Assembly (NCBI GenBank): GCA_950295325.1
Contig: OX485803.1
Location: 57,739,554 to 57,803,553, forward strand
From: Polytrichum commune
Taxonomy: Eukaryota; Streptophyta; Polytrichopsida; Polytrichales; Polytrichaceae
DNA length: 64,000 bases
Direction: 5' to 3'
Under the pieces are notes generated by a model. The model did no database searches, had not been told where the DNA came from, and worked only from the letters and a program-made list of their open reading frames with translations. Shown in pieces: positions 1 through 12,946 of this stretch. Numbering within the stretch: the first letter of the stretch is position 1; each line of letters begins with the position of its first letter. Both the position numbers and the translations under genes were made by a program.

Positions 1-633
1 TTTACCACAACATCTTCAAATACTTCACCTATTCAACGTTCCTCGTATTCTACGAAAAAAGGACACACACGGATCGACCACAAAGAACTCAAAAGATATA
101 GATTGTTTGCGAACGTATATTATCTGCGAAGCAGTTTTCAGCAACTTAAGGGCAAAACATGAGTGTATTTAAGTTACACCTTCGACATGGACAGAAAGCA
201 TTCGGACGACGGTCGTTGAATGCGTGTCCATCACAAGTCATCACGTGCGCAATAGAATCCAGCTAAAAAGGTCATGATAGGTAATCATTGCCCTGAATGC
301 CGCTTGAAGCCTGGATAGGTCTGATGTCTATATGTGGTGCTCAGGTCTTTGTTATATCACGAGTTCTTGCTAGTTACTCAGAAACTGGACATCCGACGGT
401 CATTTCAAGCTCAACTGTAGAGCATAGATTCGGCAGGAAAAGATTTAAGCTGCCGATGATTGGCGCCGTAACCCCTTCATGTACCAAGCTGAAGATTCCT
501 GTCAACGTTGCCAAAGCATGCGATGTAGTAGGGGAAGTAGTAGAATTCTGTATGGCATGTATCTACATATCCTCCGAAGCGCTACTAAGTGACAAGAAGA
601 TGGTTATCTACCTATAATAGTGGTGTCAGGTAC
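1..633 (-). other. Intron 1 (partial) of the patatin-like gene
   Basis: This stretch lies downstream of the donor site of patatin-like exon 1. I looked on minus for the GTSTGG nucleophile-elbow exon expected next and did not find it, so intron 1 probably runs off the left edge. The open frame on plus at 297-617 has no recognisable domain and I do not treat it as a gene. Confidence 0.4.
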
Positions 634-771
634 CTGCAGTTCGCTCTCGAGGCTCTCGAGGATGACGGTGGCCATGATGCCCCGCACTCCCCCGCCGTCT
701 ATGCTCAGCACACATTGCTTCTTCCCGGGGATCCCCTTGGGGCGACAACCACACGACTCTGGCAACTCCAT
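634..771 (-). CDS. Patatin-like phospholipase, first exon only
   Basis: The exon encodes 46 residues from an ATG at 771-769, ending in a clean donor (CTGCAG followed by GTACCT). The peptide contains VLSIDGGGVRGIMATVILE then LESELQ, the hallmark start of plant patatin-like lipid acyl hydrolases. The DGGGxRG loop forms the oxyanion hole; the catalytic Ser (GxSxG) and Asp would be in later exons outside the window. Family members hydrolyse membrane glycerolipids and galactolipids and act in lipid turnover, defence and stress. The start is supported because an N-terminus about 20 residues before the SIDGGG motif is usual in this family, and because the sequence just upstream on minus is a purine-rich leader. 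The motif is seen; which patatin subgroup it is cannot be told. Confidence 0.85.
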
Positions 772-1983
772 CTATCGAATCTCCTCTCTTTCCTCTCTCC
801 TCTCTGCTAACTTAGTAGATCCCAAGCCGCTTCGAAAGGTTTTATTTGTCACTCCACCTCGTGAATCACGAATGTCCTCGATCTCTCCGTCAGGCTCTCG
901 ATCAACTTCTTCAGTACCGCTGCAACATCAACCGATCATCCCCAGCCGATACTTGTAAGCACACTATAAAAAGCTGAGCAGCTGCATCAACCTGAGCTTA
1001 TTACTAACCTGCAACCATGCATGTGACCTTCTAAATTTCTTCCTCCACATTTACGACAACCAGAAGTCCAGACATAACTTACTCTTCTCCCCTCACTCAG
1101 GATAAGCTAGCCATGAGCATGTGAAGCATCATCACCAGCTGACCATGCCACTTATACCCAAAACCTTACTATAGGTAGTTAACCCTGCAATCTTAGCCCT
1201 CGAGAATGCAGTACTTACACACCTTACTTGTAACTGCCAACTGTCGATGGATATGAAGCTGTGACAGCATGCACCAGGACATGATACAGTACCAGACTAG
1301 TGTCAGATCAATCGCGCGCACTGTCAGATGTCAGTAAGTAGCTAGGAATGTTGCACTTCCCGCTGCAAGGACGCACAGATTTCTACAAAGGATAATCTCA
1401 ATATGGCCAGGTGAGAATTGGTGCATTGATTATAACTTATAACCTGAGTACTACGCATGAGCTCATCCCAATATGATCCCTTGCCATGCACTCATGTGAT
1501 CGCATGTCACACTTGTGCCCAGCTTACGAATTACACGGTGATGGCTGTGTAGCTGCCGAATGAGACAATGATTTGACAAGGAGGCTGGATTTCTGGCACA
1601 CCAAGTTTCCTTTTGCTTCAAGATTCCAACGTCGCTTGCAAGTGAAACATATCCTGCACCAGGGTCCAGGGAAGAAAAAGGAAAGGGGAGGTAAAAATTA
1701 TGGTTTCAGTAACGAGTTACATAACGGCCGGCGACGGAGGTTTATTAGAAGTTGGGCGGTGACGAAATCAAAGTTGAAGCCGAGTCCTTGAAAAGCTTCA
1801 TTATGAACTGAGTCGTCGTCCTCGGCCATCGATCGATCGCCGCTTGACATTCTGCACACACTTACCGATGTCAGAGATTTTGACAGGCGTCGCACGACAC
1901 ATCGCAATCTCATATTTATTAGTATCATCAGGTGTTTGATGTCACTCTTGTACCTTTTTGGATGACACTTCTTATGAATAGGT

Positions 1984-2217
1984 TTACAAATACTGCCATG
2001 GATGATGGATGATGGATGAGTTCATCCATTGGCCAAAACCCTACCTTCTCTTGTCACCAACTTGTGATGAAATTTGGTCATGGATGGTTGAAATATGGAT
2101 GAAAATTTACTTGGTAAGTGACAGTAATTGCAACCTATCAATCTATAATCCCCCCCAAAAAAATTACAAGGATGACAAATAATGTTGGGCTAACATTGAG
2201 TGTTGGTGACACTACAC
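1984..2217 (+). repeat. MITE-like repeat, family B, copy 1
   Basis: About 230 bp that recurs inverted at 5605-5822. Shared blocks include GATGAGTTCATCCATTGG, the CCCCCCCAAAA / ATTACAAG segment, and the end GTGTTGGTGACACTA. A more diverged copy is visible at 34250-34600. The family type is unknown; short size and lack of coding potential fit a nonautonomous DNA element. Confidence 0.6.
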
Positions 2218-5039
2218 TAGGGTTTCGGGATATAAGAGAAGAAGTAACATTAAGGAGGTTGAGGTTATGGAGTTTAGAGTGTATTTAATTTCTAATCTCA
2301 ATAAAGTTTTTGTAAGAAAAACATGAGAACCGTTCAAAAGAGTATCAAGGACGGTGGAAAAAAGGGGCACGTGACACAATTTTGGTACAACTTATTGTCG
2401 TTGGTCCATCACACTACATTCCTTAATGGATATGTGTGCTTTACCATCACCAACCAATACCTATTGCAACGAGGCAAATTACTAGGTGTCTACTGGAACT
2501 ATAAAAACCCTTGGCATGTTTCCAAACATCCATAGAGGGCGTTATATTTCATCTAGTCGAGGAGGAGGCTTATAGCCTCTTCCTGAAATGTCGCCCTCTG
2601 GGGCGGCCACGTCACTGCTACGATTTAGGGTTAGGGTTCGTCAGCGGAGTGGTAGATTCTCCTCCACGTTGTGGATCTGTTTCGGAACATCTCTACTGTC
2701 TGCAAGCATTCGGTGATTGCAAGAGTCTCAGGTGATTACACCTCCACTGTTGTCCTCTTTGGATCTCAATCTTGTGGTCCTTTGAGAAGATAACTTACTT
2801 GGCACTCTCCAATTGTTGCCTTTTGGCTCGGAATTGACCGGGTTAGGCTCTTCGAGATTCAGCTAAGCCCACCTCTTTCGAGAACATGTGAGAGGCTGTG
2901 ATGTTTGTTTAGTGCTCTTAGAGTGTACACTAAATTGTCCTATTAGTGTGTGTGGAAAGTTAATGTCGGAACAAGATGTGCAATTTGTTTTTGTGCATTT
3001 TGAACTCCATATATATTAGATTTCTTTACTTTTCATATTGTTGGAAAGCTCTTGTAATTTCACTTCTTTTAGTGCTAGTGTTGTCCAATTCCGAGTTATA
3101 TTGACATACTCATGAGTATTTGAAGCCAGGTCACGTTTTTATAGTTGATTTCTACACAACAATCTACTTTTGCAAAATCTAAGGTGAATTCTAATCCGAT
3201 CTTTCTCATCGATCGACACATTGTTGAAAAGTGCTTGAAATTGTGCTTCTTTTGGTGGTAGGTTTGTTCTATTTTAAGTTGTAGTGGTAGAGTTATGACC
3301 ATTTGAAGGCTCGGGGGGGTAGTCATTGGTTGGAGTAGCAATATACGTGCGAACAAATGATAGGGTATTTTAAAAACATGGGGGCTAAAAATTATAAATG
3401 GAGTTAAGAGTAATATAGGGTATCAAAAATGGCACTGGACATCTTTAAAGTACTATAGGGTATGGAATAATAGGTAATTTGGAATTATAAGTAATGCAAG
3501 CCATTTTTCTATTAACCCAAAGTAGAAATTTACATAATGATAGCATGTGAAAAAAGAAGAAGAATTGAAAGTAATACCCCCCTATAAAATAGTGGTTGTT
3601 CGCACCTATATCCTTAACTTTTTAACACATTGCCCCCCCCCCCCCCGAGTTTGAAGGTTGGTTGAGTTTTAGAAGTTGGTTTCAAGACAATAATCTATTT
3701 TTGCACATTTTGAGGTCAATTTCGATTTGATATTTATAATCTGTATATTTTTGGAAAGCTATTGAAATAAAGCATCATTTGATGATAGTTTTTCTTCTCA
3801 ATTTTGAGTTTACTCCTACATACGTAATGAAATTGCAAGCCATATCGGAGAAGCTCAACAAAATATATGTTGCTAATATGAAGTGGCAACATCAATAGAC
3901 TATTTATTCTTCCAATCCACATAGATTTCAAGAGAAAAAATTGCATATTTGTAAAGACATTTGAAAGAATTTTTATTTTGTATATGTGGCAAGATTTCTA
4001 ATGTGTGTTTTCATGAAGTAGCTCATTGTTATGACAAACAGGTCCAATTTATCATACTATTGAATATGTGACACCTCGATAATACGACGGATTTCTCGTT
4101 TCCAAAATGTGTCATATTGAAGAAGTAGGATGGTATGCAATCGTACTAACCAATGCAGGTGCGACACGTGGCAGGGTTTGAGGGGAAAGCGCTTATTATT
4201 AATGGAAATCAAGAGGTGTCTATGTACTAGTATAGTAGGATGATGTCCAGTTCAGATTTCTATTTTAATTTTTTTATGTTTTGGATGAAATTTGCTGCAT
4301 GTAATAATTTAATTCTACTTTGGTCAATATCATATTGAATCCCACATCGAAATTACATCTGGCACTCGAAGTGCATGACATTACTAGGCTGATGAGCTGT
4401 GTTTAGTTGCCCTGACTTCAAATTTGATTTAAAACAGTGGGATTCCGGCATCTAGAGTCTTTATTCTAAATTCTACTGTTGGGCCCATGAACAAATCTCA
4501 TCAACCGAGTCATGCTATATGTTGAACCCCACAACACTCACACCCACTTCATAGTATCTATATTTGCAATAGATTAATTACTTTGGATAGATATTCTCAA
4601 GTTTGGAAGGTGATAGAGTACAATATGTTTTTACTACATAAACAAAGCCCACATAGCTTAGATTCCAAAACATTCTAGAACCAATAATATACTATGTTGG
4701 TTATCCCAACTATTCAGAGTTATGCAGTGCTATAATTATTTAATGGGAATGTAATATTTACCAAGCAAATTATTTATGTTCTATAATGTCCGTACAACTT
4801 ATTGAACTTTTCTTAGTAAAATTGAACTCTTGAGTAAGATGTTATTGCAATGGGCAACTCCGAATGGGAACACGCACTAATTGGAATAATCCATGTAGCT
4901 CCTCCACACCCATCAAGGAAGAAAATCAAATAAAAGAACCATGATATCAAGATCATTATGTTGGTGAAGTTGAGGCCACGCTTGTCCTAGAGCTTATCGA
5001 GTGAGTTTACCCTACTCAAGTTTGTAATAGGGATATACC

Positions 5040-5479
5040 CTAGAGTAGACAGACCCATTTCCGATGTCCCCCCCCCCCAATCTTATTATATACAATCCCC
5101 TAAAGTTGTGGAGTTCCACACATGTAGCTATCAGTTTCTAATGTGATGAAAAAAGTTGTGTAGCCTTCATATTTGACATGATGACAAATGTAAGTTAAGA
5201 GGACACAATTTTGGGTTCCTTGAAAAGGACACTAATTATACTCAAGTCTTTGTCTCCCAATTTTCGGAAAAAAATCGACCTAAGTAATCAATATGGATTG
5301 GGATATATTCTTGCCTTTGAAAATCTACAGTAATTTCAAAACTTGGAAATAAATTATGTTTTTCTTGTTAAACGTTGTAATATCAGTTTCCAAACATGTG
5401 AAAAATCACCCCAATATTACACTGTACTACACTTACGCAAAATTCCTTAAGTTATCTTAAATAGGTTTGTCTACTCTAC
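5040..5479 (+). mobile_element. MITE family A, copy 1 (440 bp)
   Basis: The ends are inverted: left CTAGAGTAGACAGACCCATTT-like (20 bases matched from 5041), right its reverse complement GTAGAGTAGACAAACC ending at 5479. Inside is a poly-C run near 5069, the block GAGTTCCACACATGTAG and a block with AAAAATCAC. Two further copies lie at 10645-11106 (same orientation) and 12947-13393 (opposite). No coding sequence, so it is a nonautonomous element. Confidence 0.65.
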
Positions 5480-5552
5480 TTGACAATAGGAGGGCTCTAT
5501 AGCATAATACATTATATTGTAGCAACATTATTGCTTTGCTTATCTACATACC

Positions 5553-5575
5553 ACACTAAATATGATATTTAGTGT
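5553..5575. repeat. Palindrome ACACTAAATAT-G-ATATTTAGTGT
   Basis: A 23-bp palindrome with one central base. Close relatives occur near 34257 (ACACTAAATATTTTATTTAGTGT) and 53487 (ACACTAAATAAGATATTTAGTGT), so it is a recurring terminus or junction of a repeat family and not a chance palindrome. Confidence 0.55.
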
Positions 5576-5604
5576 CACCCATTCTAATCGTCTTGCTCGA
5601 TACT

Positions 5605-5822
5605 GCTTGTAAACCGAGGTATAGTGTCACCAACACTAAATGTTAACCCAACAGTATTTGCCATCATCTTGTAATATTTTGGGGGGGACTACAAATTTAC
5701 AAGTGTTTTTTTCATCCAAATCTCAATCATCCATGACAATATTTCATCCCAAGTTGCTGACTCGGAGAAGGTCGGGTTTTGGCCAATGGATGAACTCATC
5801 CATCACTAATGACAATATTTGT
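5605..5822 (-). repeat. MITE-like repeat, family B, copy 2 (inverted)
   Basis: Reverse-complement counterpart of 1984-2217, about 3.4 kb away. Matching blocks are the GTGTCACCAACACTAAATG end and the CCAATGGATGAACTCATCC block. Confidence 0.6.
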
Positions 5823-6944
5823 TCACTTACTCATAAGACAGGTCACCAAAAGATTCTGTGAGTTCGGAAGCGTTTAAAAATGTCATTCATAGCACTCTCG
5901 GTATTTGTACTTCATCATACCTAGTAGTCTACTTTATTTTTTAACGGAATCTCATATGAAAGGTATTATAGGTGTATATATATATATATAGTTGGTTCAT
6001 ATGGGCCAAAGAAGATTCTAAAGTCCATGGCTGCCTATCCTATTTCATTCTCACGTCAATCAACGGTTTATTTTAGTGTGAGGCTATGTTCGGGGAAAAC
6101 CGACGGCCTAGTTCATTATCAGCCGATGGATTTTCCCTCATGGCCGGCCCAAATTTCCAACCATCGGATGGCAATCCAACTGTAATTTCAATCCTCCGGC
6201 AATCAACCGATGGACCAGAAAATGTCTCGGAAATGTAGCCGATTCTTCTTGTGAGCTACTGGATTTCAACCGGAAGCATCCAGAGCGCTATTTGTCTGGG
6301 GCATCTGATGATGCACTTGAGGAAGTACCCTAAACCTTAAACGTTTTGGATTATGCAACCTTTCCATGACCAAATCCAATTGCTTCTATGAAGAATTGGG
6401 GGACCCTTGGCCTTCAAGCGGTGAAGGCATTGCTAGGTTCAATTCCTGCCAAGGATATTAACTCTTCAAATTTAAAGTTTTGAGCATGCCTTTCTTTTCA
6501 CTTATTCAAGATTTTGTACTAAGAAATGATTTCTAATAACTTTTCATACATTTTTTAAACAATTAGTGCTGATATGAATTCCATTTAATCGGATATTGGC
6601 CAATGAAAATATGAAAATATAGGCAATTGACCGATTGATTTTACAAAAGACCGGCTCTTGCCGATGTAAATTGGAAAAAATCCGACCCTTCGTAGCAACC
6701 ACCGGCAATTATAGCCACTAAGGCTTCAAAAACTTCCCGAACTCTGGTGTGAGGTTGTTGATCTTGGCCATGACCCGATTGAATTAACACTCCAAAGGTG
6801 GAGTAAGTTTCATCCGCACTTTCATGTTTTTTGTGATAAAAGTATGGATATCATTCCCGAATACTTTTGTAATACATTCCCCCCCCCCCCCCCCACACCC
6901 CCAAGTATCCAACACCAACAACAAAAATCACGTCCTTTCGGGTG

Positions 6945-7035
6945 CCAAAGACGAATGGGGAAAAGGGTCAAAAAAACAACATGCCTTCAAAGAAGAATGG
7001 GGAAAAAGGGTCAAAAAACAACATGCCTTCAAACA
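6945..7035 (+). repeat. Two-copy tandem repeat, about 41 bp
   Basis: The unit GAATGGGGAAAA...GGGTCAAAAAACAACATGCCTTCAAA occurs twice in direct tandem with small indels. Both units lie in an open frame, but there is no other sign of coding. Confidence 0.6.
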
Positions 7036-7924
7036 CAATAAACAAATACTAATCATCACATGCGGCCGGGTGGCCGGCCGGCCGGCCGGCCTTTGTGTGC
7101 GTCCAATGTTAGGAATAGAGAGATCGAGGTTGCCCTTTTCACAAGCGAGGCTTATTGGTGGACCATTGATTGCTTTCCGAAGAGCAAGGATGGTTGGATC
7201 CTCCACTTGCTAAGTTTACACCTCCATAGCCGCAATGTTGTTGGTTGCGGTTGTGTGTGCTATTGTTTTGAGGGAAGAAAGAGTAGCATGCTCTCATACC
7301 TCGTGTTCAAGCAAACGTTGGACTTCTTTCCAAAATCTAAGCGTTTTTGGTTATCTCGTTTCCATGTGCCAGTTCGGCAAGTTGTTTTTGACACATCTCA
7401 ATGTTAGGGGAGTTATGACGGTGATAACTTAGACGTAATGATATCCAAAGATGAAGAAGAAGAAAAATCTCAAGATGTACTCTGTAAAGTCTTGGCATCA
7501 AACTCCTATTGAGTTGGTTGAAACATGAGTTTGAGAGCTTATACATAGAGTCACCCAAGTTTTCGTGATGTTGAAATTACCATACTCAAAGAGTGGCGAT
7601 GGATTGTCAAAAATCGGTTTTCTAGTTTGTCCTACTAGGATTGGGTGGGCAAGCTAGTGTTGTATAGGTCAATTATGTATTTAGGATGGCAGGGTCCACA
7701 TGCATACCATTTCTTAGATCCTAAAGTCCTCTCAGTTTTTGGGATGGCAAGTGGAGGTCCAAAGAGTCCCACCCAAATTTCAAAATAGGCTCCTAAACAC
7801 GACGAGCTAACAACTCTTAATAGGTTTGTTTGCAACGAAGGATCAAACCCATGGTTTTGTCCCTCTTTAATGATCTTCATAGATAACTCTATTATTAATT
7901 AATAAAATTTATTGAATGTATGTA

Positions 7925-9243
7925 CAGTCTAACCTTTATAATGTCACACCATCCGTTCCACCAAAAAGAGTGATATAAACAAGGTGTGACATATTTGATA
8001 ATGTCACATTTTGAAGATTTGTGCATAATGTGATATAATTAAAAAAGATAGGTAGAAAATCAAAATAAAATTACAATGTAAAAAAGAAAATAACACATAT
8101 GAGACTTCAATGTTTTTGAATGTAAAATCTAATTCAAAATTGTGAATAACAACAAGAGCACATCATAATGTGTCATTGAGATCAAGTAAAGACCTCTCAC
8201 TAGAGACAAAGAAGCTTCTAATGTCACATTGTTTTGTTGATGTTAAATGTGCAACACCAATTCTAATGAGTTTGTCATGGGATTTTTCCATTCCTAACAA
8301 CTCTAGAGTGTTGAAAATTTGAGAACCTTGGCTAGCCATAAAATTCAAAACATCTTTAGCAATTTTTTGTGCATCGCTTAGCTTCACTACTTTAGACTCA
8401 TCATCACTGCTATCAACAATCAATGGGTCTACTTCCATGGAATCAAGAACTTGTTCGCCATCTTGCAGTAATTGCACAAGCTCCTCAGTAGAATATTCCA
8501 CCTCAAAATCATCTTCACCTTCCATGTTTATGTACTCCAAAGGACAAAGCTTTTCTACAAGCTTGCCTTCGACATCCAAACCCAAATTCAATGCGGAGAT
8601 GAGATTGCCCAATTCCAAAGCTGCTTCCTCCATTTTGGACTTCATACGTTCATCAAAATTATCAATATCTGCATTCCACTCTGTAGGCAATATGACGGAC
8701 TTTCTCCAACAATTTCTAATGGTTTGGTCATCTAATTCATGCCATGCCGCCACACACCATAGCATAGCTTGAAACATATCAACATTCACTTTCCCCAAAT
8801 CTTCATTTGAGTTGTTATCAATTTGTTGCAAAGTCAGGCAACAAGCTTGCGCTTATAGCACATTTTGAATGCTGCAATCACTCCTTGATCCAAAGGCTGA
8901 ACAACTGAAGTCACATTCGGTGGAAGGAACAAGATAGTGATATGGGAGAGTACAAAAGCATTAAACCCATCTATAACTTTCTTGACCTCACCATGAATAT
9001 CAAGGTTAGACTGTATCACAGGGGCAGCTACTACAATCTGTCCATCCAACCATCACATACAATCCATCCATACTTGGTATTATCACATTTACACTACGGA
9101 TTTTGGGAAAAAAATAATGACATTACCAAGGGTGATAGGGATAATAACGAGGGAGTTTTACACTATGAAAATCGGTTTCAAACTTTTAGGTGACAATATC
9201 AAGGTGTTCTATTAACAAGGGTGACATTATCAAGGTTAGACTG
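7925..9243 (-). mobile_element. pogo/Tigger-like (Tc1/mariner) element relic
   Basis: Terminal inverted repeats CAGTCTAACCTT...ATAATGTCAC start at 7925 and end at 9243, each flanked by TA (7923-7924 and 9244-9245), the target duplication of Tc1/mariner elements. It encloses the tail of a DDE_1 (Tigger/jerky-type) transposase on minus. A second end-like sequence, AAGGTTAGACTG, sits internally at 9002-9013, so the right part may hold a nested or duplicated terminus. At about 1.3 kb with a truncated, frameshifted transposase the element cannot be autonomous. Confidence 0.75.
8163..9049 (-). pseudogene. Truncated Tigger/pogo-like DDE_1 transposase
   Basis: The upstream part (8834-9049) carries FLPPNVTSVVQPLDQGVIAA followed by FKMCYKRKL, the conserved stretch of DDE_1 transposases around the last catalytic acidic residue region. 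The downstream part (8163-8831) continues with the helical tail, including AWHELDDQTIRNCWRKS, and an acidic region. The two lie in different frames, so there is an indel near 8832. The DNA-binding (CENP-B/HTH) half and the first catalytic Asp are absent. The N-terminal residues of the upper frame are partly read from a terminal-repeat sequence (9002-9013), showing the start is not native. A dead transposase. Confidence 0.8.
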
Positions 9244-10644
9244 TACAAATTTCATACACTAATGTACCATGCTCCAAATTATCAACTAGATAACCAATAA
9301 GAGGAGAGTGGATGACAAGCCATGAAAGTGGTGAATCGTCCACTTGCTCAAGTTGGTTATCAGTCATAACGGACAAGCTCATAAAAAAGTAAGAAATATG
9401 GATGATGTTGCGCCTGTATGGATGAAAAAAACCATGACAAGTTTTGATAAACCTTCTACTCTTGGATAAGCAATCGGTCAATGAAAATCCTCCGGGGCCC
9501 TCACCCGTATTATCATGTCTCAATTGGTTCAATCAGAGTGTTGTGGTAGGTAGAACTTAATGAGGGTTGGTGCATTGTTGTAATCTAGTGGAGCCAAAAT
9601 TAGAGGGTTCTCGCTTTGGGCCTAAAAAGTCACACATAATAGAGGTAGTGGGTAAGGTAATGAATTCGAATGGATGGATTGAAGGCCGAAGGTGTGGGAT
9701 ATCGATGGTCTCATCCACTCAATTTATCGTAACAAGGTTACTTATATAATATGTAGAGTTCATTGCACTTATTGTCCTAATTAGTGTAGAGAGTCAATAG
9801 TGCGTGTGGGAAATTAGTGAAGGTGATATAGAATTTATTTTTCTTATGAAATTATTGTCACCAAAAGATCTAGGAAGTAATGTTCATCCCAACATTGTTC
9901 ATTGAAAACACTACTCATAGCAACATCATTCACTGAAAGTACTGCACTATACACTAAAAATATTATTTATAGCAACACTATTCACTTAAAGCATTAACAC
10001 TATTCACAATATTCATACGATTCATGCTAGCGTTACTTTCTTCTAATAATCTAAGTTTCTTTCCATAAAGGTAAGACGGCAAAGGCCTTTGTCAGATGCT
10101 ACATATAGACACATAACTCAACCATACGGCTTGGTTATGTTATGTTGACAAGCAAGTGTTTCCATACAAATGTTTTTTTATCACTCTACAAACACTATTA
10201 GAGCATGCACTAAATTTCTTGAAATCTATGACAAATGAGCATGTATTCATGAATTTAGTATCACTTAGTAAAAATTTCACCCCTCACTTATTTTGAGGAT
10301 TGGCCAAACAGTGTGTGTGTTTGGGACTTAATGCCATTTGCACTAATTGAGATAATCACTTGAGGAAGTGGACCCATTCCCTTGTCTGTTAAGCAATTTA
10401 GCATATTTGCGGTTTGGGTGTAATCAAAGAAAAAATTTCCCCATGTAAAAGATAGAATCAAGAAGCAATTCGTAGTTTATTCATAATGTTTCTCACAATT
10501 ACGAAAACTATTATGAAGTTTTCTAAGTGGATTTTCTCTTCAATCTATACTCGTGATATAGACTACCCTTGATCCAATCATCGATTGGTTACAAATATGA
10601 GTTCTATGCTTGATTCCAATCATCGATAATTGCGGCACCTATGC

Positions 10645-11106
10645 TACATGGAAAAACCCATTTCCAATCCCCCCCCCCCCCCATAAATCTTAATATGGAG
10701 TCGTGAAGTTCCACACATGTAGATGTCATTCTCTGATGTGATGGAAAACCCATAAAGTTTCACACATGTTGTTTTCACATTCGATGTGATTGAAAATGTA
10801 AGTTAAAAGGGCACGGCTTTGGGTTTCTTGAAAAGTGCACAAATTTGGGATTCTTTGAAAAGGGCCCTGAGTGTACTCAAGATTATACCTCCCAGTTATC
10901 GGAAATAGGTCGACTTATATATGGGTCAGGAGAGAATGACGCCTTTGAAAATTTACGATAACTTCAAAACTTGCTAGTAAATTGTGATTTTGTTGTTAAA
11001 CGTTGTGATATCAATTGCCAAACACGTGAAAAATCACGTTAGTATCACACTTGTACAAAACTTATGCAAAATTGTTTACGATCAATAGAAATGGGTATGT
11101 TTACCT
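10645..11106 (+). mobile_element. MITE family A, copy 2
   Basis: Same order of blocks as 5040-5479: AACCCATTTCC, a poly-C run at about 10671, GAAGTTCCACACATGTAGA, AAAAATCAC, and the right end GAAATGGGTATGTTTACC. The left end is more diverged than in copies 1 and 3. Confidence 0.6.
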
Positions 11107-11812
11107 TAAATATGCTTGTAATCTAAACCCAGTTGTCAACTTAGCCAATGACATTTCACTAAGTTGGATTTCAACCACGACATGTCAACACTGATCAAAG
11201 ATTGATATTGTGTTGCACGGAAATTAGGTTTGACCTAAGCTACGAAACCGGGGTGGTGGTCGAGAAAGGGTCGGGTACCTTATAGGGGCCCAAGTGTGTT
11301 ATGTTGGGTGGATGAGAGGTACGCTTGCATGTGAGATGGTAACTTAGCTTAATTCCATCCCTCCAAGGACGAAATACTCTTTTCGGAGGGGTACATGTGG
11401 GTAGGTTGAAACTCTAAAATGAGTTTTGGTACAAGTGGTGCTAAAATCAATGCCGAAAGATTAGTAGCATGGACCCCAAATTAGGGGCCAAGTCGATGGC
11501 TGCCAAAGCTTCCCATGCCAAATACATAACCTCAAGCTCATTTAGACTACATAGGTTACCAACATAATGTTTGAACGATGACATCGAGGATTTTTTCGGA
11601 CGTCGTGAGCTCTGAGGTGGACCTTTGAACTGCGTGTAAGGTGATGCCACTTGGCGTCCCTTCAAATAGTCCACCTGTCGCATCCACATGTATTCCCATA
11701 GACAACAAGCTCTCCGTGTCCACTATAACGTACCCTATGTGTCATGTGTAATAAGTGCCTGGGGAGATTTTTGGGCATAAGGTATGTGGGTGTTATTTGG
11801 TTCATCTTTCAT

Positions 11813-12060
11813 CTTCTCTAACTCCTACCGATTAGATGTACACAACAAAACTCGTGTTGCATTAGCAAATCTACGATTGCAGCATCCGTCAAAAATCGGA
11901 TTGAACATCGGACCTCCCTTGATTTAGTTATGATGGTTACTGGATGTGCGTGTTTGTTGGTTTTATCTCAACTGGATGCATTCACTATTGAGTGTAGAGT
12001 AGTTATTAATATTTGAAGATGTAGTCCAATCTCTCTTACCCATGTTTCTTCATGGCCTTA
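11813..12060 (+). repeat. Dispersed repeat shared with 29935-30188
   Basis: The two copies share long blocks such as ACACAACAAAACTCGTGTTG and CACTATTGAGTGTAGAGTAG. No coding sequence is visible. It may be part of a larger nonautonomous element whose borders I could not fix. Confidence 0.6.
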
Positions 12061-12946
12061 TCAACTAAAATGAGCCAATTGGGTCATTATGAGACAATCC
12101 GTACCTTGGGAACGTGCATTGGGAACGTAGTTCACGAGCAAAATCCCGTGAAAATAACTTCATTTACAATGTTACTACTGTCACTCACTAAGTGTTCTTT
12201 CACCCAAATTTCAATCATCCATATCAACATTTCATTACATACTTGTCAAGATGTAGAATATACCAAGTCGTGTGTCAACACTAGCCATGAATTCCATTCA
12301 AATAATCCATGACAGTGCTTGTAAAGTTATGCATAAGAAGTGTCATTGGGAAAGTTACCACAGTGACATAAAATACCATATGACACTAAATACAATACTT
12401 GGTGTAGGAGCCCATCTCTTTGAGTTGGACCCCTACCATTATTACGCGAGGTGAAGTGCATACAATTCTATTACAACATATATTAATTTGTGTTGGGAAA
12501 TTTGGCCCTGAGGTGAGTATGAAGATCCCCAAAATTAGTCTAGAGGGATCCACTTGAGGGTCGAGATATATAAAGCACGAGCCTACTGGGGTCATTTTTG
12601 ACAAGAAGTCCCTTGCAATACATGACATTCTTGCAATCTAAGCATGTGAGGAGCTTTGGGATATAGTAACCGGACCTATTCCAGACGCTTGCATTTCGAA
12701 GGAAGTTTGGAACCTTTACATACAATGTAGGATTTCCAATTTATAGAAAGAAATATTAACCTCTTGAAAATCCATTCTAATTGGCACCTCAACTCCACCT
12801 AATAGTGGAAGCGCATCAAATATTGCATCTCCATTAATATAGAAAGTGAATGAAAACCCCATAGTTAACAATGTTATGCAATGTTATCAAGGAGTTGAGG
12901 TTGCAAAGTGATTGTTAGGAGGTCTCATCTCACACTACTACATGTT

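Larger units (their letters stand above)
772..7922. other. Gene-poor spacer with dispersed repeats
   Basis: I see no supportable gene here. The part up to about 1950 is the presumed promoter side of the patatin-like gene; a short minus frame at 1698-1928 is interrupted by a strong GTAAGT and looks unconvincing. The rest is AT-rich and holds MITE-like copies (1984-2217, 5040-5479, 5605-5822), poly-C tracts (near 3634, 5069, 6880), a TA microsatellite near 5980, a 41-bp duplication near 6945-7035 and a GGCC-rich patch near 7065-7090. Confidence 0.6.

Noticed and set aside
297-617. Plus frame of 106 residues at the left edge
   Set aside because: It lies over the presumed intron of the minus-strand patatin-like gene and shows no motif.
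1698-1928. Minus frame of 76 residues with an acidic segment (MAEDDDSVHNEAF)
   Set aside because: A strong GTAAGT splits it, there is no recognisable domain, and it ends soon after in low-information sequence.
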